Part shown: one piece after another, positions 8,984 to 16,857 of the stretch | Position numbering within the stretch: position 1 is the first letter of the stretch | Layout: each line of letters begins with the position of its first letter | From: Tabrizicola sp. | GTDB taxonomy: Bacteria > Pseudomonadota > Alphaproteobacteria > Rhodobacterales > Rhodobacteraceae | Length of the DNA: 64,000 nucleotides | NCBI RefSeq assembly: GCF_016793705.1 | Contig: NZ_JAEULO010000041.1 | Location: forward strand, 62,001 to 126,000 | Direction of reading: 5' to 3' | Notes under the pieces: generated by a model | What the model was told of the DNA's origin: nothing | Database searches by the model: none | Seen by the model: only the letters and a program-made list of their open reading frames with translations | Made by a program: the position numbers and the translations under genes

Positions 8984-9499
8984 ATGACTGGACCGAAGAA
9001 ATCCGCGATCGCCGCGCTGGCCGTGATCGGCGCCCTGATGGGCTCTGCCGTGCTGGCCGAGAAGGGCGGGATGGGCATGGGCGGGCCCGGTGGGCAGGGC
9101 GAAGGCCGCGGCGCGATGCTGATCGAGCTGTTCGATTCCGTCGACGCCGACAAGGACGGCAAGATCACCTATGCCGAGTTGGAAGCGCATCGGAAGGCCG
9201 AGTTTGACGCGGCCGACACCAACAAGGACGGGGCGCTCAGCGCGGACGAACTGTCGGCCCGGGCGCTGGCGCGGTTCCAGGAGAAGCTTGCCGAACGGAC
9301 GCAGGGAATGCTCGACAACATGGACAATGACGGCAGCGGCAGCCTCTCGCCGGACGAGATGGGCGAAGGCCCGGGCATGCGCAACTTTGCCCGGATCGAC
9401 GCCGACAATGACGGTTTCGTCACCAAGGAGGAAATCCAGGCCGGGATGCAGCACCACAAGAAGCGCGGCCACGGCGGGTGGGGCATGGGCGACAACTAA
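8984..9499 (+). CDS. periplasmic EF-hand calcium-binding protein
   Basis: A 171-residue exported protein with a signal peptide (about residues 1-24, ending SAVLA), a Gly/Met-rich stretch, and four EF-hand loops: DADKDGKITYAE, DTNKDGALSADE, DNDGSGSLSPDE and DADNDGFVTKEE. All have Asp at loop positions 1, 3 or 5 and Glu at 12, so calcium binding is likely. ATG 8984 is chosen because GAGGAG ends 6 bases before it; two upstream in-frame ATGs are worse placed. It precedes an ECF sigma operon and may act with it. Confidence 0.88.
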   Translation: MTGPKKSAIAALAVIGALMGSAVLAEKGGMGMGGPGGQGEGRGAMLIELFDSVDADKDGKITYAELEAHRKAEFDAADTNKDGALSADELSARALARFQEKLAERTQGMLDNMDNDGSGSLSPDEMGEGPGMRNFARIDADNDGFVTKEEIQAGMQHHKKRGHGGWGMGDN

Positions 9500-9539
9500 G
9501 GCCTTTGCGGACCCGGGCCGCAGCGGCTAAGCACAGGGC

Positions 9540-10148
9540 ATGACCATGGCCTTCGATGCGCAAGGGGAGACCTCGGACGAGGCGCTGATGGTGCTCTATG
9601 CCAATGGAGACCGTCACGCGGCGCTGGCCCTGGCCCGGCGCATCACCCCGCGTGTCCTGGCCTATGCCGCGCGGCTTCTGTCCGGCGACCGGGCCGAGGC
9701 CGAGGATGTGGCGCAGGAAACCATGCTGCGGCTGTGGAAGGTCGCGCCTGAGTGGCGGCAGGGCGAAAGCAAGGTGACGACCTGGGCCTACCGGGTTGCC
9801 ACCAACCTCTGCATCGACCGGCAGCGGTCGCGCGGGCGCAGGCGGCAGCTGGCGCTGGACGACGCTCCCGAGGTGGCCGATCCGGCACCGGGAGCCGAGG
9901 GACGGCTGATCGAGGCGCGGCGGATGGCGGCTCTGGAGGCCGCGCTGTCCGACCTGCCCGACCGGCAACGACAGGCGGTGGTGCTCCGGCACCTGGAAGG
10001 GATGACGAACCCCGAGATCGCGGCGATCATGGAGATCGGGGTCGAGGCGGTGGAAAGCCTGACGGCGCGCGGCAAGCGGGCATTGTCGGCGATCCTGGCG
10101 GGTCGGAAGGCGGCCCTGGGCTATGAGGATGACGCAGATGCAGGATGA
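9540..10148 (+). CDS. ECF-type RNA polymerase sigma factor
   Basis: A 202-residue sigma-70 family factor. Region 2 is at about residues 25-95 (DVAQETMLRLWK is the 2.3/2.4 area) and region 4 at about 135-190, with the HTH NPEIAAIMEIGVEAVESL. Such factors direct polymerase to stress promoters. It is followed by a small membrane protein overlapping it by 11 bases and then by a metal-sensor-like protein, the usual arrangement where the partner inhibits the sigma factor. The start is ATG 9540; ATG 9546 is an alternative. Confidence 0.92.
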   Translation: MTMAFDAQGETSDEALMVLYANGDRHAALALARRITPRVLAYAARLLSGDRAEAEDVAQETMLRLWKVAPEWRQGESKVTTWAYRVATNLCIDRQRSRGRRRQLALDDAPEVADPAPGAEGRLIEARRMAALEAALSDLPDRQRQAVVLRHLEGMTNPEIAAIMEIGVEAVESLTARGKRALSAILAGRKAALGYEDDADAG

Positions 10149-10473
10149 TATTGACGACCTGCTGGCAGTGGCGGCGCGGCGGCCTCTGGTGCCATCCGAG
10201 GCGCTGATGGAGCGGGTATTGGCCGATGCGCTTGCCTTGCAGCCGGGGGCCGCGGCGTTCCGCCCGGCGGCGCCCGCGCCGCGACCGGGGGTGCTGGCGC
10301 GGCTGGCGGCGGTCTTCGGGGGCGCGCCCGCACTGGCGGGCCTGGGCACGGCGGCGGTCTTCGGGCTGGTGCTGGGCTACTACAGTCCCACGACGCTGGA
10401 CTATCTGACCGGCGCCACCGCCGATGCGACCGAGTTCTTCCCCGGCGCCGATTTCCTGACCACGGAAGGTTGA
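10138..10473 (+). CDS. small membrane protein, candidate anti-sigma partner
   Basis: A 111-residue protein with an acidic, helical N-terminus (MQDDIDDLLAVAARR), a Pro/Ala-rich linker and one predicted membrane segment near residues 70-85 (LAGLGTAAVFGLVLGYY). It begins inside the sigma factor gene, and its stop codon overlaps the start region of the next gene. The size, topology and position suggest a membrane anti-sigma factor, but no ZAS zinc motif (HxxxCxxC) is present, so this role is inference. Confidence 0.7.
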   Translation: MQDDIDDLLAVAARRPLVPSEALMERVLADALALQPGAAAFRPAAPAPRPGVLARLAAVFGGAPALAGLGTAAVFGLVLGYYSPTTLDYLTGATADATEFFPGADFLTTEG

Positions 10474-10475
10474 TG

Positions 10476-10976
10476 ATGAGCGACCCGCACACCACCGCAC
10501 CGACGCCGCCATCAGCGGCTCCCGCCCCAGCCACCCCACGCGGGGTGAAGATCGCGCTGGCGCTGTCGGTGGCGCTGAACCTTGGCGTGGCAGGGCTCGC
10601 CGTCGGAGCCTGGCTCGGCGACGGGCCGCACCGGGGGATGCCCCGCGATATGTCCTTCGGCCCGTTCACCGAGGCGCTGGACGAAGACGACCGCCGGGCG
10701 ATCCGCAAGGCGCTGCTGGAACGGCTGGGCGAGTTCCGCGAGCAGCGCGCGGCGGCGCGAGCCGAGTTCGAGACGCTGCTTGCCACCCTCCGGGCCGATC
10801 CCTTCGATCCCGAGGCGCTGAAGGCGGCGCTGGAGGCGCTCGAGGCGCGCAACGCCCAACGGCTGGACCTTGGTCGAAGCCTGATCGAAACCCGGCTGAT
10901 CGAGATGTCGCCCAGCGAACGCGCGGCTTTTGCCGACCGGCTGGAAAAGGGTCTTAGGCGCGGCGGCAAGGACTGA
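10476..10976 (+). CDS. periplasmic heavy-metal sensor (CnrX/CpxP-like)
   Basis: A 166-residue protein with one N-terminal membrane anchor (about residues 24-45, KIALALSVALNLGVAGLAVG) and a long-helical periplasmic domain rich in Arg, Glu and Ala (EALDEDDRRAIRKALLERLG and onward). This is the fold of the CnrX/ZraP/CpxP group, which senses metals or envelope stress. GGAAGG is 6 bases before ATG 10476. It closes the sigma operon and most likely feeds the signal to the anti-sigma candidate; the metal is not visible from sequence. Confidence 0.75.
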   Translation: MSDPHTTAPTPPSAAPAPATPRGVKIALALSVALNLGVAGLAVGAWLGDGPHRGMPRDMSFGPFTEALDEDDRRAIRKALLERLGEFREQRAAARAEFETLLATLRADPFDPEALKAALEALEARNAQRLDLGRSLIETRLIEMSPSERAAFADRLEKGLRRGGKD

Positions 10977-10997
10977 AACCTCCGGGCCTGACCCGGT

Positions 10998-12386
10998 TCA
11001 GGCGGCGTTCATCCGGAAGGTGACCTGGTTCCGCCCCGCCCCCTTGGAGTCGAGCAGCGCGAGGTCGGCCTGTTCCACCAGGCGCTCGATGGCGAAGCCG
11101 GCCTCACCCCCGGTCCCGGCGACGGCGACGCCGATCGAGACGGTGACATGCAGCACTTCGCCCGAGGCGAGGCGGATCGGATCCTCGTCCATCGCCTGAC
11201 ACAGTCGCTCCGCCACCCGACGGGCGTTCGCCGTGCAACTGCCGGGCAGGATCGCGAGAAACTCCTCGCCCCCGATCCGGGCCAGAACGTCGGTCTCGCG
11301 CAGGTTCGCCGACAGCCGCCGCGCCGCCTCGATCAGAACCTGGTCGCCGGCGGCATGGCCGTGAAGGTCGTTCACCTGTTTGAAGCGGTCGAGGTCCATG
11401 ACCATGACTGCGAAGGGAGTCCCTTCCTCGCAGGCGCGGGCGGCGATGGCGGCCAGTTGCGGGACCACGAAGCGGCGGTTGTAAAGCCCCGTCAGCGGAT
11501 CGCGCATGGCAAGGCGCAGGCCGTCCTGCATCCGGGCGCGGCGGCGATCGGACTGCCGCTTGCGGCGCAGAAGCCCGCGGATGCGCAGCGCCAGCTCCTC
11601 GGGCATGACCGAGGGGCCGACCGCATCGTCGGCGCCAAGATCGAAGGCCATCGCCGCCTCGTCCCCCTCTCCCGCCGGGCCCACGACGCAGACGGCAGCG
11701 TGACGGGTGGGCTGATGGCTTTTCAGCTCCGACAGAAGCCGCAACGTGGCCGATGGATTTTGCCCGTCATCCATCAGGACGAACACCTCCGGCAGTCCGT
11801 CATGATCCCGGGCCGTCGGGATGTCGGTCAGCGCTTCGCTGCGTGACAGGACGACCAGACGGTCGCGCAACTGGTCGGCCAATGCCGCGCGCAGGCTTTC
11901 GGCGCGCGTGGCAAGGGGAGCGACCAGTGCGATGGTGCCCTGGGGCTCGAACGCGGCGGGGGCCTCGGCAAGGCCCGCAAGCGGAATGCCCTCGGTCGCC
12001 GGAAATTCCCCCTCGGCCTTCAGGCGGAGGAGATTGCGCAGCCGCGCCATCAGCACCCGTTCGTTCGCCGGGCGGTCCATCACGTCATCCGCCCCGGCCG
12101 CGAAGGCGGCCAGCCGTTCGGTGGGGGCCGAGGTCGCGGTCAGCGCGATGACCGGGATGTCGCGGCACCGGGCGTCGCGGCGCAGGGTGCGCAGCACGTC
12201 AAGCCCCGAGATGTCGGGCAGATCGAGATCGAGGAGCACCAGATCGGGTTGATCCAGCCGTGCGACGGCAAGACAGCCGGCGCCATTGCAGGCCAGGACT
12301 GTCTCGTAGCAGGCCGCCGACAGCCGGGCCTGCTGGACGATCCGGTTCGCCGCCACGTCATCCGTGATGAGTATCCTTGCGCTCAT
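10998..12386 (-). CDS. pleD: PleD-like response regulator diguanylate cyclase
   Basis: A 462-residue REC-REC-GGDEF protein that makes cyclic di-GMP. The first receiver has the acidic pair Asp9-Asp10 and the phosphoacceptor Asp53 (LLDLDLP), but the usual signalling lysine near 105 is arginine (DVMDRPAN). The second receiver (about 150-275) looks degenerate. The cyclase active site is GGEEF at 372-376, and an inhibitory I-site RxxD (RETD, 363-366) lies just before it, so product inhibition is expected. The start was set at MSARILITDD, the family N-terminus. It is convergent with the metal-sensor gene. Confidence 0.93.
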   Translation of the reverse strand: MSARILITDDVAANRIVQQARLSAACYETVLACNGAGCLAVARLDQPDLVLLDLDLPDISGLDVLRTLRRDARCRDIPVIALTATSAPTERLAAFAAGADDVMDRPANERVLMARLRNLLRLKAEGEFPATEGIPLAGLAEAPAAFEPQGTIALVAPLATRAESLRAALADQLRDRLVVLSRSEALTDIPTARDHDGLPEVFVLMDDGQNPSATLRLLSELKSHQPTRHAAVCVVGPAGEGDEAAMAFDLGADDAVGPSVMPEELALRIRGLLRRKRQSDRRRARMQDGLRLAMRDPLTGLYNRRFVVPQLAAIAARACEEGTPFAVMVMDLDRFKQVNDLHGHAAGDQVLIEAARRLSANLRETDVLARIGGEEFLAILPGSCTANARRVAERLCQAMDEDPIRLASGEVLHVTVSIGVAVAGTGGEAGFAIERLVEQADLALLDSKGAGRNQVTFRMNAA

Positions 12387-12522
12387 CTTCCCGTTGCCGT
12401 CTTCTCTTGTTCTAGATGGCCGGAGTCTGCGGCCAAGAAGGTTAAGGAATCCTTTCTGTCCGACCAGGGGATGATCATATTCCGCTGCGTGACGGGGTTT
12501 CGGCAACGGAAGGACGGGCAGG

Positions 12523-12801
12523 ATGCAACCAGAGGCAGCACAAACCCTTGCGCTGCAGGCCCTGGGGTGGATCGCCTCGGAGGATCAGCTGTTTCCGCTG
12601 TTCCTGACCGCGACCGGCGCGACCCTGTCCGACCTGCGTCAGAAGGCGGTCGATCCGGAGTTTCTGGCGGCGGTGCTGGATTTCCTCATGCAGGACGACA
12701 GATGGGTGGTTGCCTTCTGCGATGCCTCGAGACAAGCCTACACTGCACCGCAGGCGGCCCGGGCGGTCCTGCCGGGCGGGGCTGTGGTGAACTGGACCTG
12801 A
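12523..12801 (+). CDS. DUF3572 family protein
   Basis: A 92-residue cytoplasmic protein with the pattern of DUF3572, small alphaproteobacterial proteins of unknown function (AQTLALQALGWIASEDQLFPLFL near the N-terminus, then LDFLMQDDRWVVAFC). It is followed 14 bases later by the HAD phosphatase, so the two form a unit, and it is divergent from pleD. Confidence 0.8.
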   Translation: MQPEAAQTLALQALGWIASEDQLFPLFLTATGATLSDLRQKAVDPEFLAAVLDFLMQDDRWVVAFCDASRQAYTAPQAARAVLPGGAVVNWT

Positions 12802-12815
12802 CGGGAAGGATGGCG

Positions 12816-13508
12816 ATGATAGACGGCCTGTTGTTCGACAAGGACGGAACCCTGTTCGACTTCCGGGTCAGCTGGGGCCGCTGGGCGAAGGACTTCCTGA
12901 CCCGGATCGCGACCGATGCCGCCCATGCCCGGCGTTTGGGGCGGGCCATCGGCTTCGACCTCGACAATGGCAGCTTTGCGCCCGACAGCCCGGTGATCGC
13001 CGCCACCGCTGCCGACATTGCCGCCGCGCTGCAACCGGAACTGCCGGGTGTAACGGTCGGGGAACTGACCGAGCGGATCGACGCCAGCGCAGGCCAGGCG
13101 CCGATGTCCGAGGCGGTGCCCCTGCGCCCGCTCCTCGCGGCGCTGCGCGGGCAAGGCTTGCGGTTGGGGGTGGCGACGAACGATTCCGAGGCCCCGGCCC
13201 GGCGTCATCTGGCCAACCACGGGATCACCGATTGCTTCGATTTCATCTCCGGCTACGACTCGGGCCATGGGGCGAAGCCGGGGCCGGGGATGTGTCTGGC
13301 CTTTGCGCGCGCGCTTGGGCTGGAGCCTGCCCGGGTCGCCATGGTGGGCGACAGTCGACATGATCTGGAAGCCGGCCGCGCGGCGGGGATGCGGGTGGTC
13401 GCAGTGCTGACAGGAATCGCCCGTCGCGAGGAACTGGCGCCCCATGCCGATGTGGTGCTGGACGACATCGGCGCGCTGCCGGACTGGCTTTCCGGCCTGA
13501 AAGCCTGA
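12816..13508 (+). CDS. HAD superfamily phosphatase (phosphoglycolate phosphatase-like)
   Basis: A 230-residue haloacid dehalogenase-type hydrolase. Motif I FDKDGTLF carries the nucleophile Asp and acid/base Asp (residues 8-14), motif II is VATNDSE, the lysine is in GHGAKPGPGM and motif IV is GDSRHDLEAGRAAG. The helical cap at about 20-85 is C1 type. Phosphoglycolate is a likely substrate, but the specificity is not fixed by sequence. ATG 12816 has GGAAGG 6 bases upstream. Confidence 0.9.
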   Translation: MIDGLLFDKDGTLFDFRVSWGRWAKDFLTRIATDAAHARRLGRAIGFDLDNGSFAPDSPVIAATAADIAAALQPELPGVTVGELTERIDASAGQAPMSEAVPLRPLLAALRGQGLRLGVATNDSEAPARRHLANHGITDCFDFISGYDSGHGAKPGPGMCLAFARALGLEPARVAMVGDSRHDLEAGRAAGMRVVAVLTGIARREELAPHADVVLDDIGALPDWLSGLKA

Positions 13509-13583
13509 TCCTTCAGTGCGATCTGCAAAAAACGACGCTTTTCGTCGCAAACGCAGTGACCACTCCTGCGCGGGTTCCGTCAT

Positions 13584-13601
13584 CCTTGGCTGAAGCCAAG
13601 G
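13584..13601 (+). promoter_or_regulatory. hairpin masking the mttB ribosome binding site
   Basis: CCTTGGC (13584-13590) and GCCAAGG (13595-13601) form a perfect 7-bp stem with a 4-base TGAA loop. The 3' arm contains the AAGG of the Shine-Dalgarno sequence AAGGGAG (13598-13604), so folding would hide the ribosome binding site of the MttB gene. This could be a regulatory switch; no ligand-binding domain is evident. Confidence 0.5.
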
Positions 13602-13611
13602 GAGAATGACG

Positions 13612-15168
13612 ATGACCGATGAACCAGCCCGCAGGAAACGCGCCGGGGGTCGGGCGGGGATGAAGGTCCGGGCGGGAACGGCGGTGATCGACCAGATGCC
13701 CTGGCGGATCCCGGTGAACCCGGACGCTCCGGTCGAGCCGCTGGATGCCGAGGGGGTGCAACGCATCCACAAGACCGCGATGCGCATCCTGCGCGACATC
13801 GGGATCGAGTTCCTGAACCCGGACGCGGTGGAGCGCCTGCGCAAGGCGGGCTGCATCGTCAACGGGACCAACGTCCGGATGGACGAGGACTTCGTGATGG
13901 AGATGGTCGGGCGCGCGCCGGAGAGCTTCGCCATCACCCCGCGCAACCCGGATCGCGAACTGATCATGGGTGGCAAGCACATGCTGTTCGTGAACGTCTC
14001 CTCGCCGCCGAACGCCTGGGACATGGAGCGTGGAAAGCGCTCGGGCGATTTCGAGACGTTCCGGGAATTCATGAAGCTGACGCAGTATTTCAACTGCATC
14101 CACGTCGCGGGCGGCTACCCGGTGGAGCCGGTGGATGTTCACGCCAGTGTCCGCCACCTGGACTGCCTTTATGAAAAACTGACGCTGACCGACAAGGTCG
14201 TCCACGCCTATTCGCTGGGGGCCGAGCGGGTGGAAGACGTGATGGAGATGGTCCGCATTGCGGGTGGGCTGACGGAAAGCGAGTTCCAGGCCAGGCCGCG
14301 GATGTATACCAACATCAACTCGGTCTCGCCGCTGAAGCACGACTATCCGATGCTGGACGGGGCGATGCGGATGGCGAAACGCGGGCAGCCGGTGGTGGTG
14401 ACGCCCTTCACGCTGGCGGGCGCGATGGCGCCGGTGACGATGTCTGGCGCGGTGGCGCTGTCGATCGCCGAGGCCTTGGCGGCGGTTGCGCTCTTGCAAT
14501 ACATTGCGCCGGGCTGTCCGGTGGCGATCGGGACCTTCACCTCGAACGTCGACATGAAGTCGGGGGCACCGGCCTTTGGCACCCCGGAATACATGCGGGC
14601 GACACAGATGACCGGGCAGCTGGTGCGGTTCTACGGGGTGCCCTTGCGGTCCTCTGGCGTCTGCGCGGCGAACGTGCCGGACGGGCAGGCGATGTGGGAG
14701 ACCTCGAACAGCCTGTGGGCGGCGGTGCAGAGCCGGACCAACATGGTCTATCACGCCGCGGGCTGGCTGGAGGGGGGGCTGATCGCGAGCCCCGAGAAGT
14801 TCATCATGGACTGCGAGGTCCTGCAGATGATCCAGCGCTATTTCGAGGACGTGACCTTCGCGACGCGGGATGAAGACCTGGCCTTCGACGCGATCAGGGA
14901 GGTGGGCGCGGGCGGGCACTACTTCGGCATCCAGCATACCCAGGACCGCTATCAGCACGCCTTTTATGCGCCCTTCGTGTCGGACTGGCGGAACTATGAG
15001 GCCTGGGCTGCGGACGGGTCGGTGTGGACGGTCGAACGGGCGCACCGGATCTACAAGCAGATCCTGGCCGAATTCGAGGCGCCGGAGATGAACGGGGACC
15101 ACCTGGAGGAGCTGCAACGCTTCGTCGCGCGGCGGAAGCAGGAGGGCGGGGCGCCGACCGATTTCTGA
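13612..15168 (+). CDS. trimethylamine methyltransferase (MttB) family protein, non-pyrrolysine type
   Basis: A 518-residue TIM-barrel protein of the MttB superfamily. Members move a methyl group from a quaternary or tertiary amine to a corrinoid protein. There is no in-frame TAG, so this belongs to the non-pyrrolysine branch, in which glycine betaine, proline betaine or carnitine demethylases have been described. No corrinoid protein or reductive activase gene lies nearby, so its methyl acceptor must be encoded elsewhere. ATG 13612 is 7 bases after AAGGGAG and is preferred to ATG 13606. Confidence 0.88.
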   Translation: MTDEPARRKRAGGRAGMKVRAGTAVIDQMPWRIPVNPDAPVEPLDAEGVQRIHKTAMRILRDIGIEFLNPDAVERLRKAGCIVNGTNVRMDEDFVMEMVGRAPESFAITPRNPDRELIMGGKHMLFVNVSSPPNAWDMERGKRSGDFETFREFMKLTQYFNCIHVAGGYPVEPVDVHASVRHLDCLYEKLTLTDKVVHAYSLGAERVEDVMEMVRIAGGLTESEFQARPRMYTNINSVSPLKHDYPMLDGAMRMAKRGQPVVVTPFTLAGAMAPVTMSGAVALSIAEALAAVALLQYIAPGCPVAIGTFTSNVDMKSGAPAFGTPEYMRATQMTGQLVRFYGVPLRSSGVCAANVPDGQAMWETSNSLWAAVQSRTNMVYHAAGWLEGGLIASPEKFIMDCEVLQMIQRYFEDVTFATRDEDLAFDAIREVGAGGHYFGIQHTQDRYQHAFYAPFVSDWRNYEAWAADGSVWTVERAHRIYKQILAEFEAPEMNGDHLEELQRFVARRKQEGGAPTDF

Positions 15169-15171
15169 ACC

Positions 15172-15186
15172 TGTCCACGGTGGACA
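15172..15186. repeat. 15-bp palindrome, copy 1
   Basis: TGTCCACGGTGGACA lies three bases after the mttB stop codon. The same 15 bases, in the same orientation relative to the gene, follow the stop codon of the gene at 42212-45139. The sequence can form a 6-7 bp stem with a CGG loop. Confidence 0.6.
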
Positions 15187-15258
15187 GATCGGGATGATCC
15201 TTTGGCAACAAGGGGTTGGTCGTGGGCGTTAGGGGATTCTTAACGGGTTGAAGTGGTG

Positions 15259-15290
15259 GGTCAACCTGCGCCTTGGGGCGCAGATTGACC
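15259..15290. repeat. REP-like long hairpin
   Basis: GGTCAACCTGCGCC (15259-15272) and GGCGCAGATTGACC (15277-15290) pair over 14 bp with one mismatch and a TTGG loop. This is a palindromic intergenic element in the 299-bp gap between mttB and the AHSA1 gene. The rest of that gap holds no gene. Confidence 0.6.
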
Positions 15291-15410
15291 GTCCCTGCGG
15301 GGCGGCGCGCGGCGGTGTCGCGGGTTGGGGCGGCTTTCGAATCGAGCGGCTGCGCCGCAAGCCTTTTGTCTCGCCTCTGCGCGTGAAGAACGCGCAACCG
15401 GCTCGGGTGA

Positions 15411-15447
15411 AGGGCCTCCGGCGGGGATATTTGGGCAAATGTGAAAG
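15411..15447. repeat. dispersed intergenic element with ATTTGnnCAAAT core, copy 1
   Basis: The block GGGATATTTGGGCAAATG and the following TGAAAG (15424-15447) recur with one change at 30639-30662. The core ATTTG-NN-CAAAT is itself a palindrome. Here it is preceded by GGCCTCCGGCGG. Similar short elements are frequent in Rhodobacteraceae intergenic DNA, which is from general knowledge rather than a search. Confidence 0.55.
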
Positions 15448-15467
15448 GGTTTTTCAGCGGACTCGGG

Positions 15468-15911
15468 TCAGGTGGGGAAGCTCACCTGTTCGATCCGGCC
15501 GTAGACTTCGGCGATGCCGTCGGTGAAGCCCTGTTCGATGGCAGTCGCGCGCGCGGCGGCGTCCTGGTAGCGCATCACCACGGTCATTCTGGTGCCGGAG
15601 CCGTCGGCGGCAAGGGTGGTGGTGACGGTCGGGCCTTGCGTGGTGTCGCCGTTGAAATGCTCGACAAGGACCATGTGCTGCGGGGCGCGGGCTTCAAGGA
15701 CCGGGCCTGAGAAAAAGAACGCCGGCCAGTCGTAGCGGAAGCTGCCGCCGGGGCGGGCGTCCATCCGGCAATCGGTGAGGTCGGGCGAGAGCCACTGGCG
15801 GATCAGCGCGGGTTCGGTCAGGGCGCGCCAGACCTTTTCCGGGGGGTGCGAAAAGCTGCGGCGGATCACGACGTCGGTGTCGCCGTCGAGGGCAAGCTGG
15901 GCCTGGGTCAT
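15468..15911 (-). CDS. SRPBCC (AHSA1/START-like) family protein
   Basis: A 147-residue protein of the AHSA1 helix-grip fold (RRSFSHPPEKVWRALTEP at the N-terminus, W-P-A-F-F in the middle). Such proteins bind hydrophobic ligands. The gene overlaps the ArsR-type regulator upstream by 4 bases (ATGA), and ArsR-AHSA1 pairs are common in proteobacteria and actinobacteria. The biological role is unknown. Confidence 0.88.
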   Translation of the reverse strand: MTQAQLALDGDTDVVIRRSFSHPPEKVWRALTEPALIRQWLSPDLTDCRMDARPGGSFRYDWPAFFFSGPVLEARAPQHMVLVEHFNGDTTQGPTVTTTLAADGSGTRMTVVMRYQDAAARATAIEQGFTDGIAEVYGRIEQVSFPT

Positions 15912-16246
15912 GGTGTCGGTCCTTCCGGTTGGTCGTCGAGGCGGTCGAGCACGGCGTCGAGACGCTGGAACTGGTCTTCCCAGAGCGCGCGATACTGGCC
16001 AAGCCAGTGCCAGAGTTGCGCGATGGCGTCAGGCTGCAGGCGGCGCGGACGGGCGGTGCCCTGGATGCGGGTCTCGATGAGGCCCGCGTCCTCCAGCACC
16101 CTGAGGTGGCGGCTGATCGCAGGCTGGCTGATCGCGAAGGGGCGGGCGAGGTCCTGCACGGTGGCCTCGCCTTGCGCCAGCCGGGCGAGGATCGCGCGGC
16201 GGGTGGGGTCGGCGAGGGCGGCAAAGGGGGCGTCGAGCGGAGGCAT
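15908..16246 (-). CDS. ArsR family transcriptional regulator
   Basis: A 112-residue winged-helix repressor of the SdpR-like branch (FAALADPTRRAILARLAQGE, then ISQPAISRHLRVLEDAGLI). No metal-binding CxC motif is present, so it is unlikely to sense metals directly. It probably represses its own promoter, where a large inverted repeat lies at 16255-16288. The start was set at MPPLDAPFAALAD; the ribosome binding site is weak. Confidence 0.88.
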   Translation of the reverse strand: MPPLDAPFAALADPTRRAILARLAQGEATVQDLARPFAISQPAISRHLRVLEDAGLIETRIQGTARPRRLQPDAIAQLWHWLGQYRALWEDQFQRLDAVLDRLDDQPEGPTP

Positions 16247-16254
16247 CGGGCCAT

Positions 16255-16288
16255 ATCCGTTATGTAACAAATCACTTATATAACGGAT
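16255..16288. promoter_or_regulatory. candidate ArsR operator
   Basis: ATCCGTTATGTAA (16255-16267) and TTATATAACGGAT (16276-16288) are 13-bp arms with a single mismatch and an 8-bp spacer. It ends 9 bp from the regulator start codon, and the right arm contains a TATA-rich stretch suitable as a minus-strand -10 region. Autorepression is the simplest reading. Confidence 0.65.
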
Positions 16289-16409
16289 TGATGAAATAGT
16301 ACATGGGACCGCCGAGGCGGCTGGGCAACGGGCTGCGAACGGATGGGGAGGGAGTTCGGGATCAGACAGGTGAGGGAGCCGGGCCCCGCATGAGGCCCGG
16401 ACCGGGGCC

Positions 16410-16676
16410 TTACTTCGACAGTTCCGCCATCATCTCGTCCAGCGCCTTGCAGGTGGCGGAAAGATCGTCACCACCCGCAGAGGCCTTGGTCGCGAGGTCC
16501 TGGAGCCTGGGCGCCAGTTCGGCGACTTTCGCCGGATCGGAGGTGGCCATTTCCTGGATCTTCGTCGTCAGGTCGGTGGCCTTCTTGGTGGCGATTTCCT
16601 GGGTGCAGGTTTCCTCATCGCAGGCGGCCAGAAAGCCGGTGGCGGCCAGCGCCAGAATGGTCGATGCAAAACGCAT
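16410..16676 (-). CDS. small helical lipoprotein
   Basis: An 88-residue predicted lipoprotein: a short signal (MRFASTILALAATG), lipobox FLAAC near residue 19, then a mostly helical, charged domain with three further cysteines (ETCTQE, SATCKALDE). No family is recognised. It stands alone between the ArsR gene and lolC. Confidence 0.7.
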   Translation of the reverse strand: MRFASTILALAATGFLAACDEETCTQEIATKKATDLTTKIQEMATSDPAKVAELAPRLQDLATKASAGGDDLSATCKALDEMMAELSK

Positions 16677-16857
16677 GGTGTCCCTCGTTATCGGTATGAT
16701 GTGCGCGACGGAAATCGCCGCATCGTCACCCTAGCGCACCGCCTGCAGCGTGGCAGGAGGTGTCGTCGGGCCTGTGCGGAAATCCGCGCTGACGGGGCTG
16801 TGGCTTGACCTTTCCGCCCCGCTACCCGAAGGTCGCGCCAGTTTTGGGCGAGAGCGA

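Noticed and set aside
13513..15117. Long open frame antisense to mttB (534 codons)
   Set aside because: Arg/His/Asp-rich shadow of a well-supported gene.
13612..15168. Pyrrolysine-containing MttB
   Set aside because: The frame has no internal TAG, so it is the non-pyrrolysine type.
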